The position numbers and the translations under genes were made by a program. DNA of 64,000 bases from NCBI GenBank assembly GCA_017311185.1, contig JAESUZ010001528.1, forward strand, positions 1-64,000. Direction: 5' to 3'. Shown piece after piece: positions 1-12,190 of this stretch. Source of the DNA: Proteles cristata cristata (lineage: Eukaryota; Chordata; Mammalia; Carnivora; Hyaenidae). Below the pieces are notes generated by a model. That model worked only from the letters and a program-made list of their open reading frames with translations. It was not told where the DNA came from and did no database searches. Position 1 is the first letter of the stretch, and every line of letters starts with the position of its first letter.

Positions 1-14
1 ATACTTGAAATAAA

Positions 15-180
15 TTACCTCATTTAAAATAATGGGGATAATGATCTCTTTTTCACAAATGAGTTAACTGATGTTCAGAGAGGTAAACCTGCCCTAGATG
101 ACCCGAGTGGTAAACGGTCAAGCTGAGATCTGAACCCAGGACTCTTGGTGCCAGAATCTTTGTTGTGTCACTATGCCTCT
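15..180 (-). repeat. MIR-like SINE relic
   Basis: Read on the minus strand this matches the ancient mammal-wide MIR: a GGTTCAGATCTC-type core, then a stretch like the classic CTCTGAACATCAGTTAACTC and a 'cattatccccatt'-type end. It is heavily diverged and no target duplication survives. Assignment is by recognition of the core only. Confidence 0.55.
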
Positions 181-230
181 CTCTTTGGATCTGAATTCCT
201 CTGAACTGGTGAATAAGAAAATGACAACTC

Positions 231-425
231 GGGGTGCCTGGGGGCTCAGTCGGTTAAGTGTCCAACTTCAGCTCAAGTGATGATCTCACAGTTCATGGGT
301 TCGAGCCCAGCGTTGGCCTTTGTGCTGACAGCTCAGAGCCTGAAGCCTGCTTCAGATTTTGTGTGTGTCTCTCTATGTGCCCCTCCCTCACTGTCTCTCT
401 CTCTCAAAAATAAACATTAAAAAAA
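231..425 (+). mobile_element. SINEC_Fc-type tRNA-derived SINE
   Basis: The head GGGGTGCCTGGGGGCTCAGT, a tRNA-like B-box region (GGGTTCGAGCCC), the 'gtgctgacagctcagagcctg' body, a CT-rich stretch and a CAAAAATAAACATTAAAA tail identify a cat-type CAN SINE. A diverged duplication may flank it (aaaatgacaactc / gtgaaagactcac), but this is weak. Confidence 0.9.
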
Positions 426-430
426 ATAAA

Positions 431-2650
431 GTGAAAGACTCACTTTTCTGCAGTGAGAGCCATATGAAGTAAGTTCTCACATCCCATTAGTTAAACTTTT
501 CCAAAAGATACTTCACTACATGCACATGTATAGAGTCATAAATTATGTACTTGTTGTTCTTCAATAGCATAATATATACACCATAATATACACAAAAGTA
601 GGAAAACTGCAAAATGCTATAAAATTTTAAATATATTCTAGTATTTTCTTCTCCCAACCCAAGTTGGGTTGAGTCATCCTGTATACCCCTGCAATCTGTT
701 CACCCCCTCTGACACAGAGGCTGCCCTTTGCCTGGTTTAATTAGTCTTGGTAAAATCTTGTGCATACGTTGCACTAGCATTTTTTACATGTGGGTTTATT
801 ATTCCAAATATAATTAATATTAAGTAACACTGGCCACTTATCAAATATAGGCAACACAAAAGGAGCATGACTCTTGGAGAAGATCAAAGCGTAAGAGCCG
901 AAACTAAATCCAATCCTATCCCAAGCCTAAAACATGACCTGTCCACTTAGAATAGCCATGTTACACCACATGTAAGGCCACATTACACCACGTGTACAGG
1001 AGGAGGAGTAATACCACTAACTGGCGGGGGGAGGGGGGTTCTGAAGACTAATGAAAAGTTCGAAAGCACAGAGTTCCTGGTGGCATTCCAAGCGCCAGTG
1101 TTACTATTTCCTAACTGTGATCTATGATCTCTTTTGTGGACTGACTAAATTTTTACTAAATGACTGAAATATGGAGAATACAGGCAAAACCTAAAGAATT
1201 TTCCTTTTTCTCACAATAATCATTTATGCTTTTATCTGCTAGGATCCTCTATGTTTAGTTAGAACATAATGCAGACTATACTTCCCCTCCTTAAATTCTC
1301 AGCATATTGAGGTAGAGTTTTCTAGAAGAATAAGCATGTTATCAATGCCATAATTCATTTGAAAATGAGGGTGTGGTTGGGACAACTATACTAAGAGGGA
1401 GGCCTGGATGAGTGGCTGTCCCTATGGCTGTGCAGTTAAATATTCTTTTGTATCATTTAAATTCAGTGGTTATCAAATTGGGTTCAGTGGCATTCAAGAA
1501 ATGTGCCTGCTCTGGGGGCGGAGAGGAAGAAAAGGAAGAGGCCAGCAGGGGGCGTTCTGGGCCCCTTCTCTAACCATAACAATTCTCTTCTGATCTGTTT
1601 TATACAAGGGGACAGTTCAGAGGATTCCATTTAAACAAAGGGAACTCTCCTAAAAATAATTAACCAAAGTACTAAATATATGGGAAATTAAAAATTTTAT
1701 CTTTATAAGTAAAATATAAAAGCTTCCTGACATTCATTTTTAAAACTTGGGGCAAGAATGTGAGGTGAAATCAGATTTGATGAAACTTTAAGGGCAAAGA
1801 ATAATACAGCAAATTAATAGTTTTATCATTTCTACATATGCTCTAAACTGAGATACAAGATACTTGGATCACCCAAAGTTAGAATTTTCAACTTAATTCC
1901 CCAGTGAGGATGACCTCAATGACAAAGTCACTCAGCCTGACACACTTCTGAGAGTCTTTATTCAGACATATCTGGAGGATTGATAAGGAATGTGTTGGGT
2001 TTTGAACTCTGAATCACTGATTATCAGTCTTTGTGGGTGCTTCATGAGCAAAATCAAGATAGATGAATCTTATAGTGTATGGGGTGGGAGGATTATAAAA
2101 ATTAAAACACACTCAAAGAGCCAGTGTCCTTGATCTGAAGGATCTCTCTGCAAAATATATTGGTAGAGAAGTGTCATTTCCAGTGGAGTGTAACATTTAA
2201 GCCTGTCAATGCTGACAGTCTGCTCAACACAGGCCTTGTTAGCTGTTTGCTATGGGCAAGACAATGAACACATAGGCCCAGGTAGCTGTAACGAACATGT
2301 GATTACAAGCACAGACAGACTGCCATAAGCTTGGGGAAACAGAAATAGCTTTGACATGAGTGACACAGTCTCTCAAGTAGTTCTAGTGCCTGTGCGCACC
2401 TGAGGAAATTCCTTATCTACTTGGTTAACGCGGCTCCAGCAGATCTATTATTGTGGCTAAATAATCCACAATAAGAAACATACCCTCAAGCCAGGCAAGC
2501 CTCCTCCCAGCACATTATCACTCTCAAATCTTTGATGCAGTTACATCTGGCCCCTGAAATGTCTACCTGCTTCTATCCAGATCATCATTCTTCAACAACT
2601 AAGTCAAATGCTCTCTATTCTTTAATCACCTCTGCTTACTTTCTCTATTC
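431..2650. other. Unique DNA, no gene recognised
   Basis: About 2.2 kb of AT-rich sequence with no repeat I recognise and no convincing coding frame. The longest open stretch (1408-1593, 61 codons) has no splice context or recognisable motif and is at chance length. A G-rich patch lies at 1024-1039. Confidence 0.5.
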
Positions 2651-2654
2651 TCCA

Positions 2655-2800
2655 AATTCACTCATTCATTCAATAAATATTTATTAAGAACCTATTATGT
2701 GTCAAACATGGCTATAGGTGCTATGGATAAAATAGTGAGCAAGTTACCCAAATCCCCACCATTAATGAGCTTAAAATTCTAGTGGGGGAGAACAGGGTGT
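2655..2800 (-). repeat. L2 LINE 3'-end relic
   Basis: On the + strand it reads cattcattcaataaatatt followed by 'cctattatgtgtcaaaca' and 'gagcttaaaattctagtg', the reverse complement of the well-known L2 3' end. It is diverged, consistent with a pre-eutherian insertion. A short CA/TA-rich patch follows to about 2850. Confidence 0.75.
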
Positions 2801-2969
2801 CCTCACACACACATACAGATGCACACATACATTTATATTTATACTTATATATTATGACTCCAGGAAATAGCGCTCTGAGAAAATATAAAGCAGGATAAGG
2901 GGATCTCTAACATCTACTGTCTGTGTCACTCACTTTTGACATAACACCTTGCATTCTGATTTAACTTTT

Positions 2970-3183
2970 TTTTTTTTAATGCTTTATTTATTTCCAGGAG
3001 AGAGAGAGAGACAGCGTGAACAGGGGAGGGTCAGAGAGAGAGGGAGTCACAGACTGAAACAGGCTCCAGGCTCCGAGCTGGCAGTCAGCACAGAACCCGA
3101 CGCGGGGCTCGAACCCACGAACCGCGAGATCATGACCCAAGCGAAAGTCGGACGTTTAACCGACTAAGCCACCCAGGCGCCCC
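2970..3183 (-). mobile_element. SINEC_Fc-type SINE with 14-bp TSD
   Basis: On the + strand a poly-T is followed by AGGAGAGAGAGAGAGACAGC, then the body and the head complement GCCACCCAGGCGCCCC. It is flanked by perfect duplications ctgatttaactttt at 2956-2969 and 3184-3197. The body is close to the most intact copies in this window, which suggests a fairly recent insertion. Confidence 0.95.
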
Positions 3184-3239
3184 CTGATTTAACTTTTAAT
3201 CTGCAACCGCTTTATAAGTATTAAGGGAGAGATGTACTA

Positions 3240-3330
3240 TCTTTGTATCTTCCACAATGCCTAGCTCAGATCTTGCAACAGATGTTCTGTAAATATTTGC
3301 TGAATTTCATTCATTAAATAAAATCCACTT
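3240..3330 (+). repeat. L2 LINE 3'-end relic
   Basis: The text 'cacaatgcctagctcagat' followed by 'gtaaatatttgctgaattt' is the typical L2 terminal sequence (…TAGCACAGTGCCTGG…AATAAATATTTGTTGAATGAA). It is diverged and short. Confidence 0.55.
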
Positions 3331-4065
3331 GCCAGTATCATGGAGAGGGATTTTGACTTGATGCTGACTAATGGCTGGCTTAGGCCCCACATAAAGAGGA
3401 GAAGCTTCAGGAATGGTTTACAGCTCTCATGATGACAGATGTTAGCTAACTTAAGTTACAGAAATTTTGTTTTGAAATATGTATAGATTGCATCTATGCA
3501 ATACTTTTTGTAACTACACTGTGATGATTCTTAACATACAATGTTTCTATTTTCTCCATTTTTCTGGAACAGTCTTGAATCCATGTATTTTTATTCTTTT
3601 CAAAATCAAGTTTGTAACTATTTAATTACACTGATAACTTGAACTCATTTGCCTTTAAGAATTTCTCATATAAGTAAATCCACAAATCACAGAGGGAAAA
3701 ACAATGCTAAGTGAAATGTAGGTGCCCTTTTTCAGTAATGCCTTCACTTTCCTTACATAACCAAAATCTGATAGGCATGTTTGTCATACCATTCTTTGAT
3801 CTATGAATAAGTTATGTTTTATAGTAGGTCAGTCTGGTAATATTTTGAGGGTCCACACCCACAGGAATGAGCCAGGGTAAAAGATGCAGAAATGTAGGCA
3901 GTGATGAAATTCTGCCCTTGCCCTGTGGTGTGGTGAACAGCCAGAAACGTAATGTACTAACTTTCTTATCAGCAGCCTTCATTCTCTTCCATCTCATTAT
4001 GATTCAGAAAGCAGAGCGCTCTTCCAGGATGACCTTCATCTTTTGGTTATTGTGAACAGAACAAA
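3331..4065. other. Unique DNA, no gene recognised
   Basis: No repeat or gene is recognised. Overlapping 60-codon open stretches on both strands near 3812-4055 are at chance length and show no motif. Confidence 0.45.
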
Positions 4066-4275
4066 TGTTCTGGAGTCAGACAAATAGAGACTCGAATCCT
4101 AATTCTCCAACTCACTGACCAGGAGACCTGGGTCAAGGTGGCCCATCACTCTGAATCTCAGTCTATTCATTAAAAAGTGAATAAATAATAACTATTCTTT
4201 GAGTTATGGTAAGGATTATATGAAAGAAGATGTATACCAAATACCCTATGCATAAGAGGCTATCAATACATTGTC
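4066..4275 (+). repeat. MIR SINE relic
   Basis: The run 'tctggagtcagacaaatag', 'cgaatcctaattctccaac', 'gacctgggtcaaggtggc' and 'aatctcagtctattcatt' follows the MIR consensus order from tRNA-related head to core to 3' end. The copy is nearly complete but strongly diverged. Confidence 0.75.
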
Positions 4276-4319
4276 ACTATTTTTTCCCTTATTTTTCACT
4301 TATAATCACTTTGTGGTCA

Positions 4320-5080
4320 GTACTAAAATAGAAATATGAACAAAACACCTTCCAAGACATCAAGAAACTCATAATCTAGATGGGGAAAGAATATCATAAA
4401 CAGACATTTCCAGCTAGTGAATGAATAGAAAGTAATGAATACAGTGTTGGAAAAATCCTCAAGGTACAATGGGAGGAAAAATAACTTATAGGGTGGGAGA
4501 AGACTTCCTAGTAAATATCATATAGTAAGTTTTGGAAGATAAATGGAAGTTCAGCAGAGGGGAGAATGGAATAGTCCAGGTATAGGGAACAACATCCGTA
4601 AAAGCACAGAAGGAAGACATAACAGTGTGTGCAAGGAACTATAAGCCATGCGGTATTGTTGCTCAGAAAGTTCAAGACAGAAAGGGATGAACATGGAGAG
4701 TTGAAGATGGAAAGATAAGCAGGAAGTAGATCATGAAGGTAAGGATCTTGAACTCCATCCTGTAGAAAATTAGTAATAAACGCAACTAGAACACTTAAAT
4801 AAATAACTGACATACTATATATGAATAAAATATATCACACTACTGGCTATGTAGAAAAGGAATTGGATAAAGATGTTAGGAGGTGGAAAAACATTATTTA
4901 AGATCCTCAACTAGGGCATGGTTGTAGGGAATTAAGAGGTAATTAAGTAGGGTTTGGTGTATGGGGGAAGGAGTTGAGCCAAGGAGAATTGACAGGTTTC
5001 TACTTAGGTGGTTGAAATGGACTGAGTTTAGAAGGTCCAGGGAAATTGTGAGCCCCCCCTGGGGTTTGACTCCTGAAATA
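4320..5080 (-). repeat. Probable L2 LINE body relic
   Basis: The + strand carries the antisense of L2 ORF2/3' body: 'aggaagactt'-like text, 'agggaacaacatccgtaaaa', and 'gatcttgaactccatcctgt'. It is too decayed to give a reading frame. The boundary is approximate and the family call comes from resemblance to the conserved antisense phrase order. Confidence 0.45.
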
Positions 5081-5089
5081 CCCTGTGAT

Positions 5090-6135
5090 TACAGCAGGGG
5101 TTGGCATGGAGACAAGTAATGGAAGCTAACATCTCCTGTGAATTAGTCAGAATGACATTTGGGCTCCATAAACAACAGTTGCTAGTACACTGTAGTACAG
5201 CTTGGTTGTGTCAACCTCCCAAAAGCATGCATCTCGCACAAGGATGAAGGCATGCATGTGTGAAGTGGCAGTGAGGTGCCTGGGAAACACAAACACATGC
5301 CCCAAGTTTCCACCTGTGGTGTGCACAGTGCAGGAGAATAGTAACCTCACTGAGTGGGATTGGAAGGGCAGTCCTGTAGTGAGGGGGAGCACTGGAGTTC
5401 AGCAGAGACCTAAGGGAATGCAGCATTCTGTGAAGACAGCTTAAGGATTAGGGGTTTGTTAGTGGTGGCACAGGTTTTCCCTTGCCCTTAGACCCATCAA
5501 TTCCCAGACCACTGTCAGTGGTGCCAATATTAAGTGCTCTCTAATTTATTATCCCTTCCCCTCTTAACAGAGTAAGCTATTAACTATTTTGACATCTGGA
5601 GCCACATGCTCCTCTTAACTGATGCAGTGATCAATGCCCAAAAGGGATCCTTTTCCTGAGAAGTCTCAAGCACTTCAGAACTCATCACAGTGGATGGGCA
5701 GCTTAGAATGTGTGCTCCTTGGTGCCCAGTGTGGTTGAGATAGTGAGGGTCAAGGGTCTTCAGTCATGACCCATGATCCTGATGTGGCCATGTGCAACTG
5801 TGCTGGAACTCTCAGCGATATATCCTACTGCTACTTCATAGTCACTGAAGAGTGTGTTACTCACTGCATTTGACCTCCTCTCACCAAACAAGACCAAACT
5901 GGCTCAGTCCTTCTGAGAACTTCCATCACTTTGAGGCACTGTAAACAGACTCGCTAACAGTTCTGAATTTCTGAGTTTAAAATCCATTCTTACAAGGAAG
6001 ATGTGTATGAATGCTCTGATTTGGCTAATAAAACATTTAGAAGGAGAGATACCTGTAGATGCCATCAAGAAGTTATGTAAATTGAAGGAAGAGTTCTTTT
6101 ACCCTTGAATATATATAAATTCAAAGGCATTAATA
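5090..6135. other. Unique DNA, no gene recognised
   Basis: No repeat recognised. Overlapping 70-80 codon open stretches occur on both strands at about 5147-5444. Their mutual overlap and lack of motifs argue against coding. Confidence 0.45.
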
Positions 6136-6137
6136 TA

Positions 6138-6559
6138 CAGTTGATCCTTGAACAACGTAAGTTAGAATACACAGGTCCACTAATATATGGAATTTTAAAA
6201 ATAAATATAGTTCTATAAATGTATCTTCCTTATGATTTTCTTAATAACATTTATTTTCCTTAGCTTACTTTATTATAAGAATACAGTATATAATATATGT
6301 AATATACAAAATATGTGTTAATTGACTGCTTATGTTATTAGTAAGCCTTCTGGTTATCAATAGGCTATTAGTCTAATACAGCACTGTATGTTAATTAATT
6401 CAATTGTGTGTGTGTATATATATATATATATATAAAGAGAGAGAGATAAAGGAGGCTATATTAATACTTAAGTTTTGGGTAAGTCAAAAGTCATATACAG
6501 ATTTTTCAACTGTGCAGAGTTCAAAGCCCCTAACCTCTGTGTTGTTCAAGGGCCAATTA
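6138..6559. mobile_element. Tigger-like (Tc1/mariner-pogo) nonautonomous DNA transposon
   Basis: Terminal inverted repeats are visible: cagttgatccttgaacaac at the left and gttgttcaagggccaatta at the right. Each is next to TA, the target of this superfamily. The interior (cttatgattttcttaataac, then ttactttattataagaata) matches a mammal-wide pogo-type element whose family name I do not assign. No transposase frame remains. An internal (TG)n(TA)n tract lies at about 6402-6435. Confidence 0.75.
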
Positions 6560-6785
6560 TATATCTGTAAAAATAATGAATTCTATTTATCCTCTTCGTG
6601 CTAGATATGATGCCCTTTTTTGGTCTTCTACCAAGGTCAACACTAACAAATATGTCTACTAAAACATATTACTCAAAATAGAGGTTACTGAATGTTCAGG
6701 TGTTATAGGAATTAGATTTAGGCTAGTTATTAAACCCTAGTTTCAACTCTACTGGGGGAATGAATGTATTCACGCTGACACTTTT

Positions 6786-6986
6786 TTTTTTTTTTGAGAT
6801 AGAGTGTGTGAGGGCATGTGCAAGTTGGGGAGGGAGAGAGAGAATCCTAAGCAGGTCCCACTCCCAGCAGGATCCTGGAGCAGGACTCAGAGAGTAATGA
6901 CTCTCTCATTACTCAGAGATCATGATCTGAGCTGAGATCAAGAGTCCGATGCTTAAATGATTGAAACACCCAGGATCCCTAGCACA
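6786..6986 (-). mobile_element. Older CAN SINE copy (SINEC1-like)
   Basis: A poly-T is followed by a diverged GA-rich part, 'agagatcatgatctgagctg' and a head complement 'acacccaggatcccta'. It is flanked by gacactttt at 6777-6785 and 6987-6995. It differs from the felid-specific copies and looks like an older carnivore subfamily. Confidence 0.8.
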
Positions 6987-6995
6987 GACACTTTT

Positions 6996-8591
6996 AAGAA
7001 AACTCTTTCCAGATCACACATAAAAAGAGAGACAAATCCAAGGTTTTGACTCCAGGCTTATCATTCTCACAAAATACCTCGACACAGTGTTCCTTCCTCC
7101 TGCTCTGACTTACGACTCCCTTCTTGGTTGTTTTAGGAAAATAAAAAGAATTGACTCTAGGTACAGAACTAAAGGATAACTATACTTTTATTCAAGCACC
7201 TGTGAAGCCCCCAGTTGGTGAACTTATTGTAACAAAGAGTGGAACTAAGAGAGTTACCAATCTTGTAAAAGTGTACATGAAGAGCACGCTAGCATTGACA
7301 GCAGGCTATTTACGGTATGGCCGTGTAAAATTGCGGGAGCAAAAAGATTGCTTACTTTTTACAAAGGCTGGGTTGGCACAGGATACTTTCCCTGGATGTT
7401 TTCTGGCTGCTGTTTGGAATCAATTTCAGGGCAAAAGTGTGTGAGGTTGGAGGTAGGAAATGGAGAAAATCTTGTATAACAGCAGTTTCAAGGATACAGT
7501 CACTTCTTGGTAGAAAATAAGGCAATGAACACTGACAGCTTATTTAAACGGAATGACTCAAGTTGGATTTGGGGAGGAAGGATCTGATTGAACCTGTGCT
7601 AAGCACATTTGCAAACAGAGGGCAAAACCGCTTGCATTTTTGCTTTTGTCTTTTAGTGTCACAATCGTGCTTTGTAAATGCTCTGGGTACTCCTGGTGCC
7701 AAACACAATTTTGTGAATGCTCATACTCAATTGAGGATGTGTCGACATTTACATTTCAATAATATTTGAAAGATTAATTTGTTTTTTTCCACAGCTGTGT
7801 GCACTCAAAAGACCTTTGTATCTTCCCATGAATAATCATGTTTTTTATGATCTATAGTTGTATCTAGAGGCTGCATCTTCAGGTATGAACTTCAGGAACC
7901 CAAAAACCCTGCAGACTTGAAAAGTCCCATTCAGAACTAAGCATCTGTAGCCTTTCAGTGTAGGCGCAGAAGAGTGACAGGTAACTGTGTTCCCACCTTG
8001 GCCAGCCAAACATTAAGTTGGAGATGATATATAAACCATAGTAGTTATAGAATGAAGCATCAGTTCACCTCTCTAGAGTTAAATTTATTTTTTGACATTG
8101 AAGGCCCATCTTTGCAATATACTTTTTCATGCAATAGATTTTTTCTCAGTTAATTCATGTAAGCTTGGATGAATATTATATAATGCTGAAATGAAACAAG
8201 ATTCAACATCAGTTGAATCCTACATATTTTTTAACACATTTAAGTGCTGAGGAATCCTTCTATGGAAATGGACAGAGTTCTATTTTAACAGTGTTATTCA
8301 ATTTTTGACCTCATGAGTTGGATGCCAAAATGACGCAGTGATTTATTATCAAAAATTATTTTTTTATGATCTTTCATTTGACAATTAAAAGGAGTCTTTT
8401 TCTATTTTGTTGATAACAAGGGACTGGAAATAGTCTGACTTGTAACAGAGTATGTTATCAAATCATTAGAGTCCTTCACTTTTTAATTTTTGGGTACTAA
8501 CCACAAGAGCTTTACAGAGACTTATCAAGTGACCAATTATTAATTAAACTCATTATAGTCTTTCACTTAGAGGCACCTTGTATGTGGATTT
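6996..8591. other. Unique DNA with a 97-codon open frame
   Basis: No repeat recognised. An open frame runs + strand 7151-7444 (97 codons), preceded by a T-rich stretch ending 'ttgttttag'. It has no recognised domain, signal peptide or upstream CpG promoter. I do not call it a gene. Confidence 0.4.
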
Positions 8592-9489
8592 AAAATTAGG
8601 TAAAATTTCTATACCGGATATCAAGATCTACTACAAAGCTGTAGTAATCAAAACAATATGGTACTGGCACAAAAACAGACACACAGATCAATAGAACAGA
8701 ATAGAGAGCTGAGAAATAAACCCGTGGTTACATGGTCAATTAATCTATGACAAAGAAGGCAAGAATATACAATGCAGAAAAGACAGTTTCTTCAACAAAT
8801 GGTGCTGGGAAAACTGGACAGCAACATACAAAAGAAAGAAATTGGACCACTTTCTTGTGCCATACACAAAAATAAATTCAAAATGGATTAAAGACCTAAA
8901 TGTGAAACCTGAAACCATAATGCTAGAAGAGAACACAGGCAGTGGTTTCTCTGACATCAGGTATAGCAATATTCTTCTAGATATGTCTTCTGACGCAAGG
9001 GAGGAAAAAGCAAAAATAAACTATTGGGACAACATCAAAATAAAATGCTTCTGCACAGCAAAGGAAACCACTAACAAAACAAAACAAAAAAACAACCCGC
9101 TGAATGGGAGAAGATATTTGCAAATGATGTATCCAATAAGGGGTTAATATACAAAATATACAAGGAACTAATACAACTCAATACCAAAAAGCAATCTGAT
9201 TGAAAAGTGGGCAGAAGACCTGAACATTTTTCCAAAGAAGGCATACAGATGGCCATCAGACACATGAAAAAATGCTTAACATCACTCATCATCAGGAAAA
9301 TGCAAACCAAAATCACAGTGAGATATCACCTCACACCTGTCAGAATGGCTAAAATCAAAATCACAAGACACAACAGGTGCTGGCAAAGATGTAGAAAAAA
9401 AAGGAACTTTCATGCACTGTTGGTGGGAATGTAAATTGGTAAAGCCATGTGGAAAACAGTATGGAGGCTCCTCAAAAAATTAAAAATAA

Positions 9490-9694
9490 AGGCACCAGGG
9501 TGGCTCAGTCAGTTAAGTGTCTGTCTTAAGCTCAGGTCATGACCTCATGGTTTGTGAGTTCGAGCCCGCATCAGGCTCTGTGCTGACAGCTCAGAGCCTA
9601 GAGCCTGCTTCAGATTCTATGTCCCTCTCTCACTCCCCCTTCCTTGCTTGTGCTCTGTTTCTGTCTCTCAAAAATAAATTAATTTTTTTTTAAA
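9490..9694 (+). mobile_element. SINEC_Fc-type SINE nested in L1
   Basis: The head GGCACCAGGGTGGCTCAGTC, B-box-like GAGTTCGAGCCCG, CT-rich stretch and CAAAAATAAATTAATTTT tail are present. The L1 sequence resumes on the other side (aaaaatagaaataccatat), so the SINE inserted later into the L1 3' UTR at an A-rich site. Confidence 0.9.
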
Positions 9695-9856
9695 TAAAAA
9701 TAGAAATACCATATGATTCAATAATTCTACATTGGGTATTTACCCAAAGAAAACAAAAACACTAATTCAATACGCCACCCCTATGTTTATTGCAGCATTA
9801 TGCATATCCATACCCACAGCTAAGATATGGAAGTAACCTAAGCATCAACCATAAAT

Positions 9857-9883
9857 GTGTGTGTGTGTGCACGCGTGTGCAGA
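9857..9883. repeat. (GT)n / CG-containing alternating tract
   Basis: A short gtgtgtgtgtgtgcacgcgtgtg run inside the L1 3' UTR. It alternates purine and pyrimidine strictly. Confidence 0.7.
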
Positions 9884-10966
9884 ATAGAATATTACACAGC
9901 CATAAAAAAGGATAAGATTGTTCCATTTGAGACAACATGAATAGACCTATAGACCTAGAGGGTATTATGCTCAGTGAAATAAGTCAGACTGATAAAGGCA
10001 AATACTATATGATTCCACTCATAAGTGAAATCTAAACAAACAAATAAATGAATAAACAAACAGAAACCAGAATCAGGCCTATAAATACAGAGAATAAACA
10101 GAGAAACAAGTGGGGGATTGAGCAGAATGGGTGAAGGGGAGAAGGAGACCCAAGCTTCCCATTATGGAACAAACAAGTCATGGGAATAAAAGGCACGGCA
10201 TAAGGAATATACTCACTGATCCTGTAATGGTGATGTAATGAGACAGACAGCAGTTACACATATGGTGAACACAACATAATGTATAAACTTGTCAAATCAC
10301 TATGTCATATACTTGAAACTAACATAACACTGTGCATCAACTATACTCAAAATTTAAAGTCACAATAAAATAAAATTAGGTGAAACTGAAACCTGTATAT
10401 TTAGGCTTTTTTCCCATTGCCCATGAACAATGACCTTTGTTCTTGATAAACTTTCATTTATTAAAAAAAAAACTTTCATTTATCAAAACATAGCAAAGCA
10501 ACCTTTAAAAAGCAAGGCAAATAGAGAGATGGCTACTTGATACGCATATATAGACAACCATTTTCATTTCATAGTGATTGTCAAATTTATAATTATGAAT
10601 CTGACAGAATTGGCATAGCATTACCAATATCTGACAGGGAGACACTAACTCTTCTTAAGTGACCTTGGTCTTCTACCATCCAATGGATTGCCAGATTGCA
10701 TTTGAAGAACAGGTTATTTTATACTTAGAAATGAACATCAAGAAGTATTAAGGATAGGGCTTAAAAATGGATATGAGTGTATTGATGATTGTTAAGTGCA
10801 TTGCTTACAACAGAATCCACACATATTCTGGTTAAATTAATCTATACTGTATAATGAGATAGAAATACAATAAATTTGCAGAAAAGAGGTTGAAAAATTA
10901 CAGTTAGTAGGAGTCTTGCTCCCAAGTTAAAAAAAAAAAAAAAGAAAGAAAAGAAAAAGAAAAAGA

Positions 10967-11208
10967 AGGGCACCTGGGTGGCTCAGTTGGTTAAGTGTCT
11001 GACTTCAGTTCAGGTCACAATCTCACTCAAGCCCCGGATTGGGCTCTGTGCTGACAGCTTAGAGCCTGAAGCCTCCTTTGGAGTGTGTGTGTGTGTGTGT
11101 GTGTGTGTCTGTCTGTCTGTCCCTCCCCAGCTTGCTCTTTCTTTCTCTCTCCCCCCCTTTCTCTCTCTCAAAAAAAAACAAACATTAAAAAAGAAAGAAA
11201 AAGAAAAG
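10967..11208 (+). mobile_element. SINEC_Fc-type SINE with expanded GT tract
   Basis: The head GGGCACCTGGGTGGCTCAGT is followed by a shortened B-box region and then by (GT)n at 11082-11108 and (GTCT)n to about 11120, where the normal 'cagattctgtgtctccctct' lies. The microsatellite grew from the SINE's own GTGT. An A/G-rich tract (10929-10966) precedes it and a similar one follows, so the TSD cannot be resolved. Confidence 0.85.
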
Positions 11209-11214
11209 AACATG

Positions 11215-12050
11215 GATTTACAATACTTATTTATTTTTTGGTGCAAGGTCATGAAATTATTTCTCCTATAGATATAGACAAATGATTAAGAATAGCTACT
11301 CCTGATACATGTTTTATTTTCATAAAGATGTAATGTTTATGCATCTTTTTTATTACTTAAAAAGTAAATATGCCAAGATGGTATACTCCATAACTACTTA
11401 TTATTTCCCAGAATCTTTGTTGCAAATCTTAACTATCTTAAGATAAAATGATATATGGTTTGTGTATATCAGGGCTCAGTCAAAACGAACAGCACAGGAG
11501 GAATTTTAACATGAAACTCACTACAGGGAATTGCGTTTCCAAAAGGCGAAGGAGCTGAATGGGCAAAAGGGGTCACCTAGATAACTCTGATATTCCATAG
11601 CAGGAGCAGCTGCTATCCAGGGAAGAGGCTGCAACTGTCAGAGCCCAGAAGCTCAGAGAAAGAGTCCCACAGAGCTGGGGCTCAGACCTCTGAGGAGGGG
11701 CATGTTCTAGCTGCCATTAATGTTTTGAGACCATGCCCAGAGGCTGGTTCTGATGCCAAAAGAGACTGGAGACCAGAACCAAGTACAGGTGTCAGTCACT
11801 GCTAGGGTGTTACTACAGGAACAGCAAGAAAACATGAGGAGAAAGTCCCTTCCTCCATCCTTTCTGTGTCCCTCTGCTGTCCCCATTAGCAGTCTCTTGT
11901 AGGAAGTCAGCTGGCAGAGGACAAAGAGTTTACAGATTCCAGGCCGGCTCCATGGAGTAATCCGTAGGAGAGGCAACTCTCAGCCAGGAGGTGACATCTT
12001 CACAATCGGCTCCTCATAAGGCTGAGTGAACTTTCAGCTTGTCACCTGGA
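11215..12050. other. Mostly unique DNA, no gene recognised
   Basis: No gene is supported. Bases 11490-11990 have higher GC than the surroundings and look like an old dispersed repeat, but I cannot name it. An 89-codon minus-strand open stretch (11707-11976) lies inside it without motifs. Confidence 0.35.
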
Positions 12051-12054
12051 TGAT

Positions 12055-12190
12055 AGTGGCTGCCTTTCCAACTGGAAGGTCGGCACCCATGTTTGCCTTC
12101 CCCCTCACTCAATTCATCGCAATGCCTTAAACAGAGTCCAGCACACACAGACACTCAATAAATATTTGTTGAATCAATAAGTGAATAAAT
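12055..12190 (+). repeat. L2 LINE 3'-end relic
   Basis: 'agagtccagcacacacaga' followed by 'ctcaataaatatttgttgaa' is the L2 terminus in sense orientation. Confidence 0.7.

Larger units (their letters stand above)
8606..10371 (+). mobile_element. 5'-truncated L1 with TSD, split by a SINE
   Basis: It starts in the ORF2 C-terminal half (tactacaaagctgtagtaat), passes the cysteine-motif region (…tgcactgttggtgggaatg near 9414) and ends in the 3' UTR at AATAAAATA. Duplications flank it: aaaattaggtaaaa at 8592-8605 and aaaattaggtgaaa at 10372-10385. A SINE at 9490-9694 interrupts it. An open remnant of 101 codons (8842-9147) is ORF2 debris. It is an older L1 subfamily than the copy at 15.8-22.6 kb. 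Confidence 0.9.

Noticed and set aside
231..425. tRNA gene from the tRNA-like A/B boxes of the SINEs
   Set aside because: The B-box-like GGTTCGAGCCC belongs to the SINE head. No copy in the window keeps a full cloverleaf without the SINE body.
2949..3167. 72-codon frame with GERERQREQG-type protein
   Set aside because: It is the translation of a reverse SINE. The same peptide recurs at 28013-28246 and 57067-57339, in each case inside a SINE.
11010..11285. Overlapping 66-97 codon frames around the GT tract
   Set aside because: They read through a SINE and its microsatellite (VCVCVC / THTHTH repeats).
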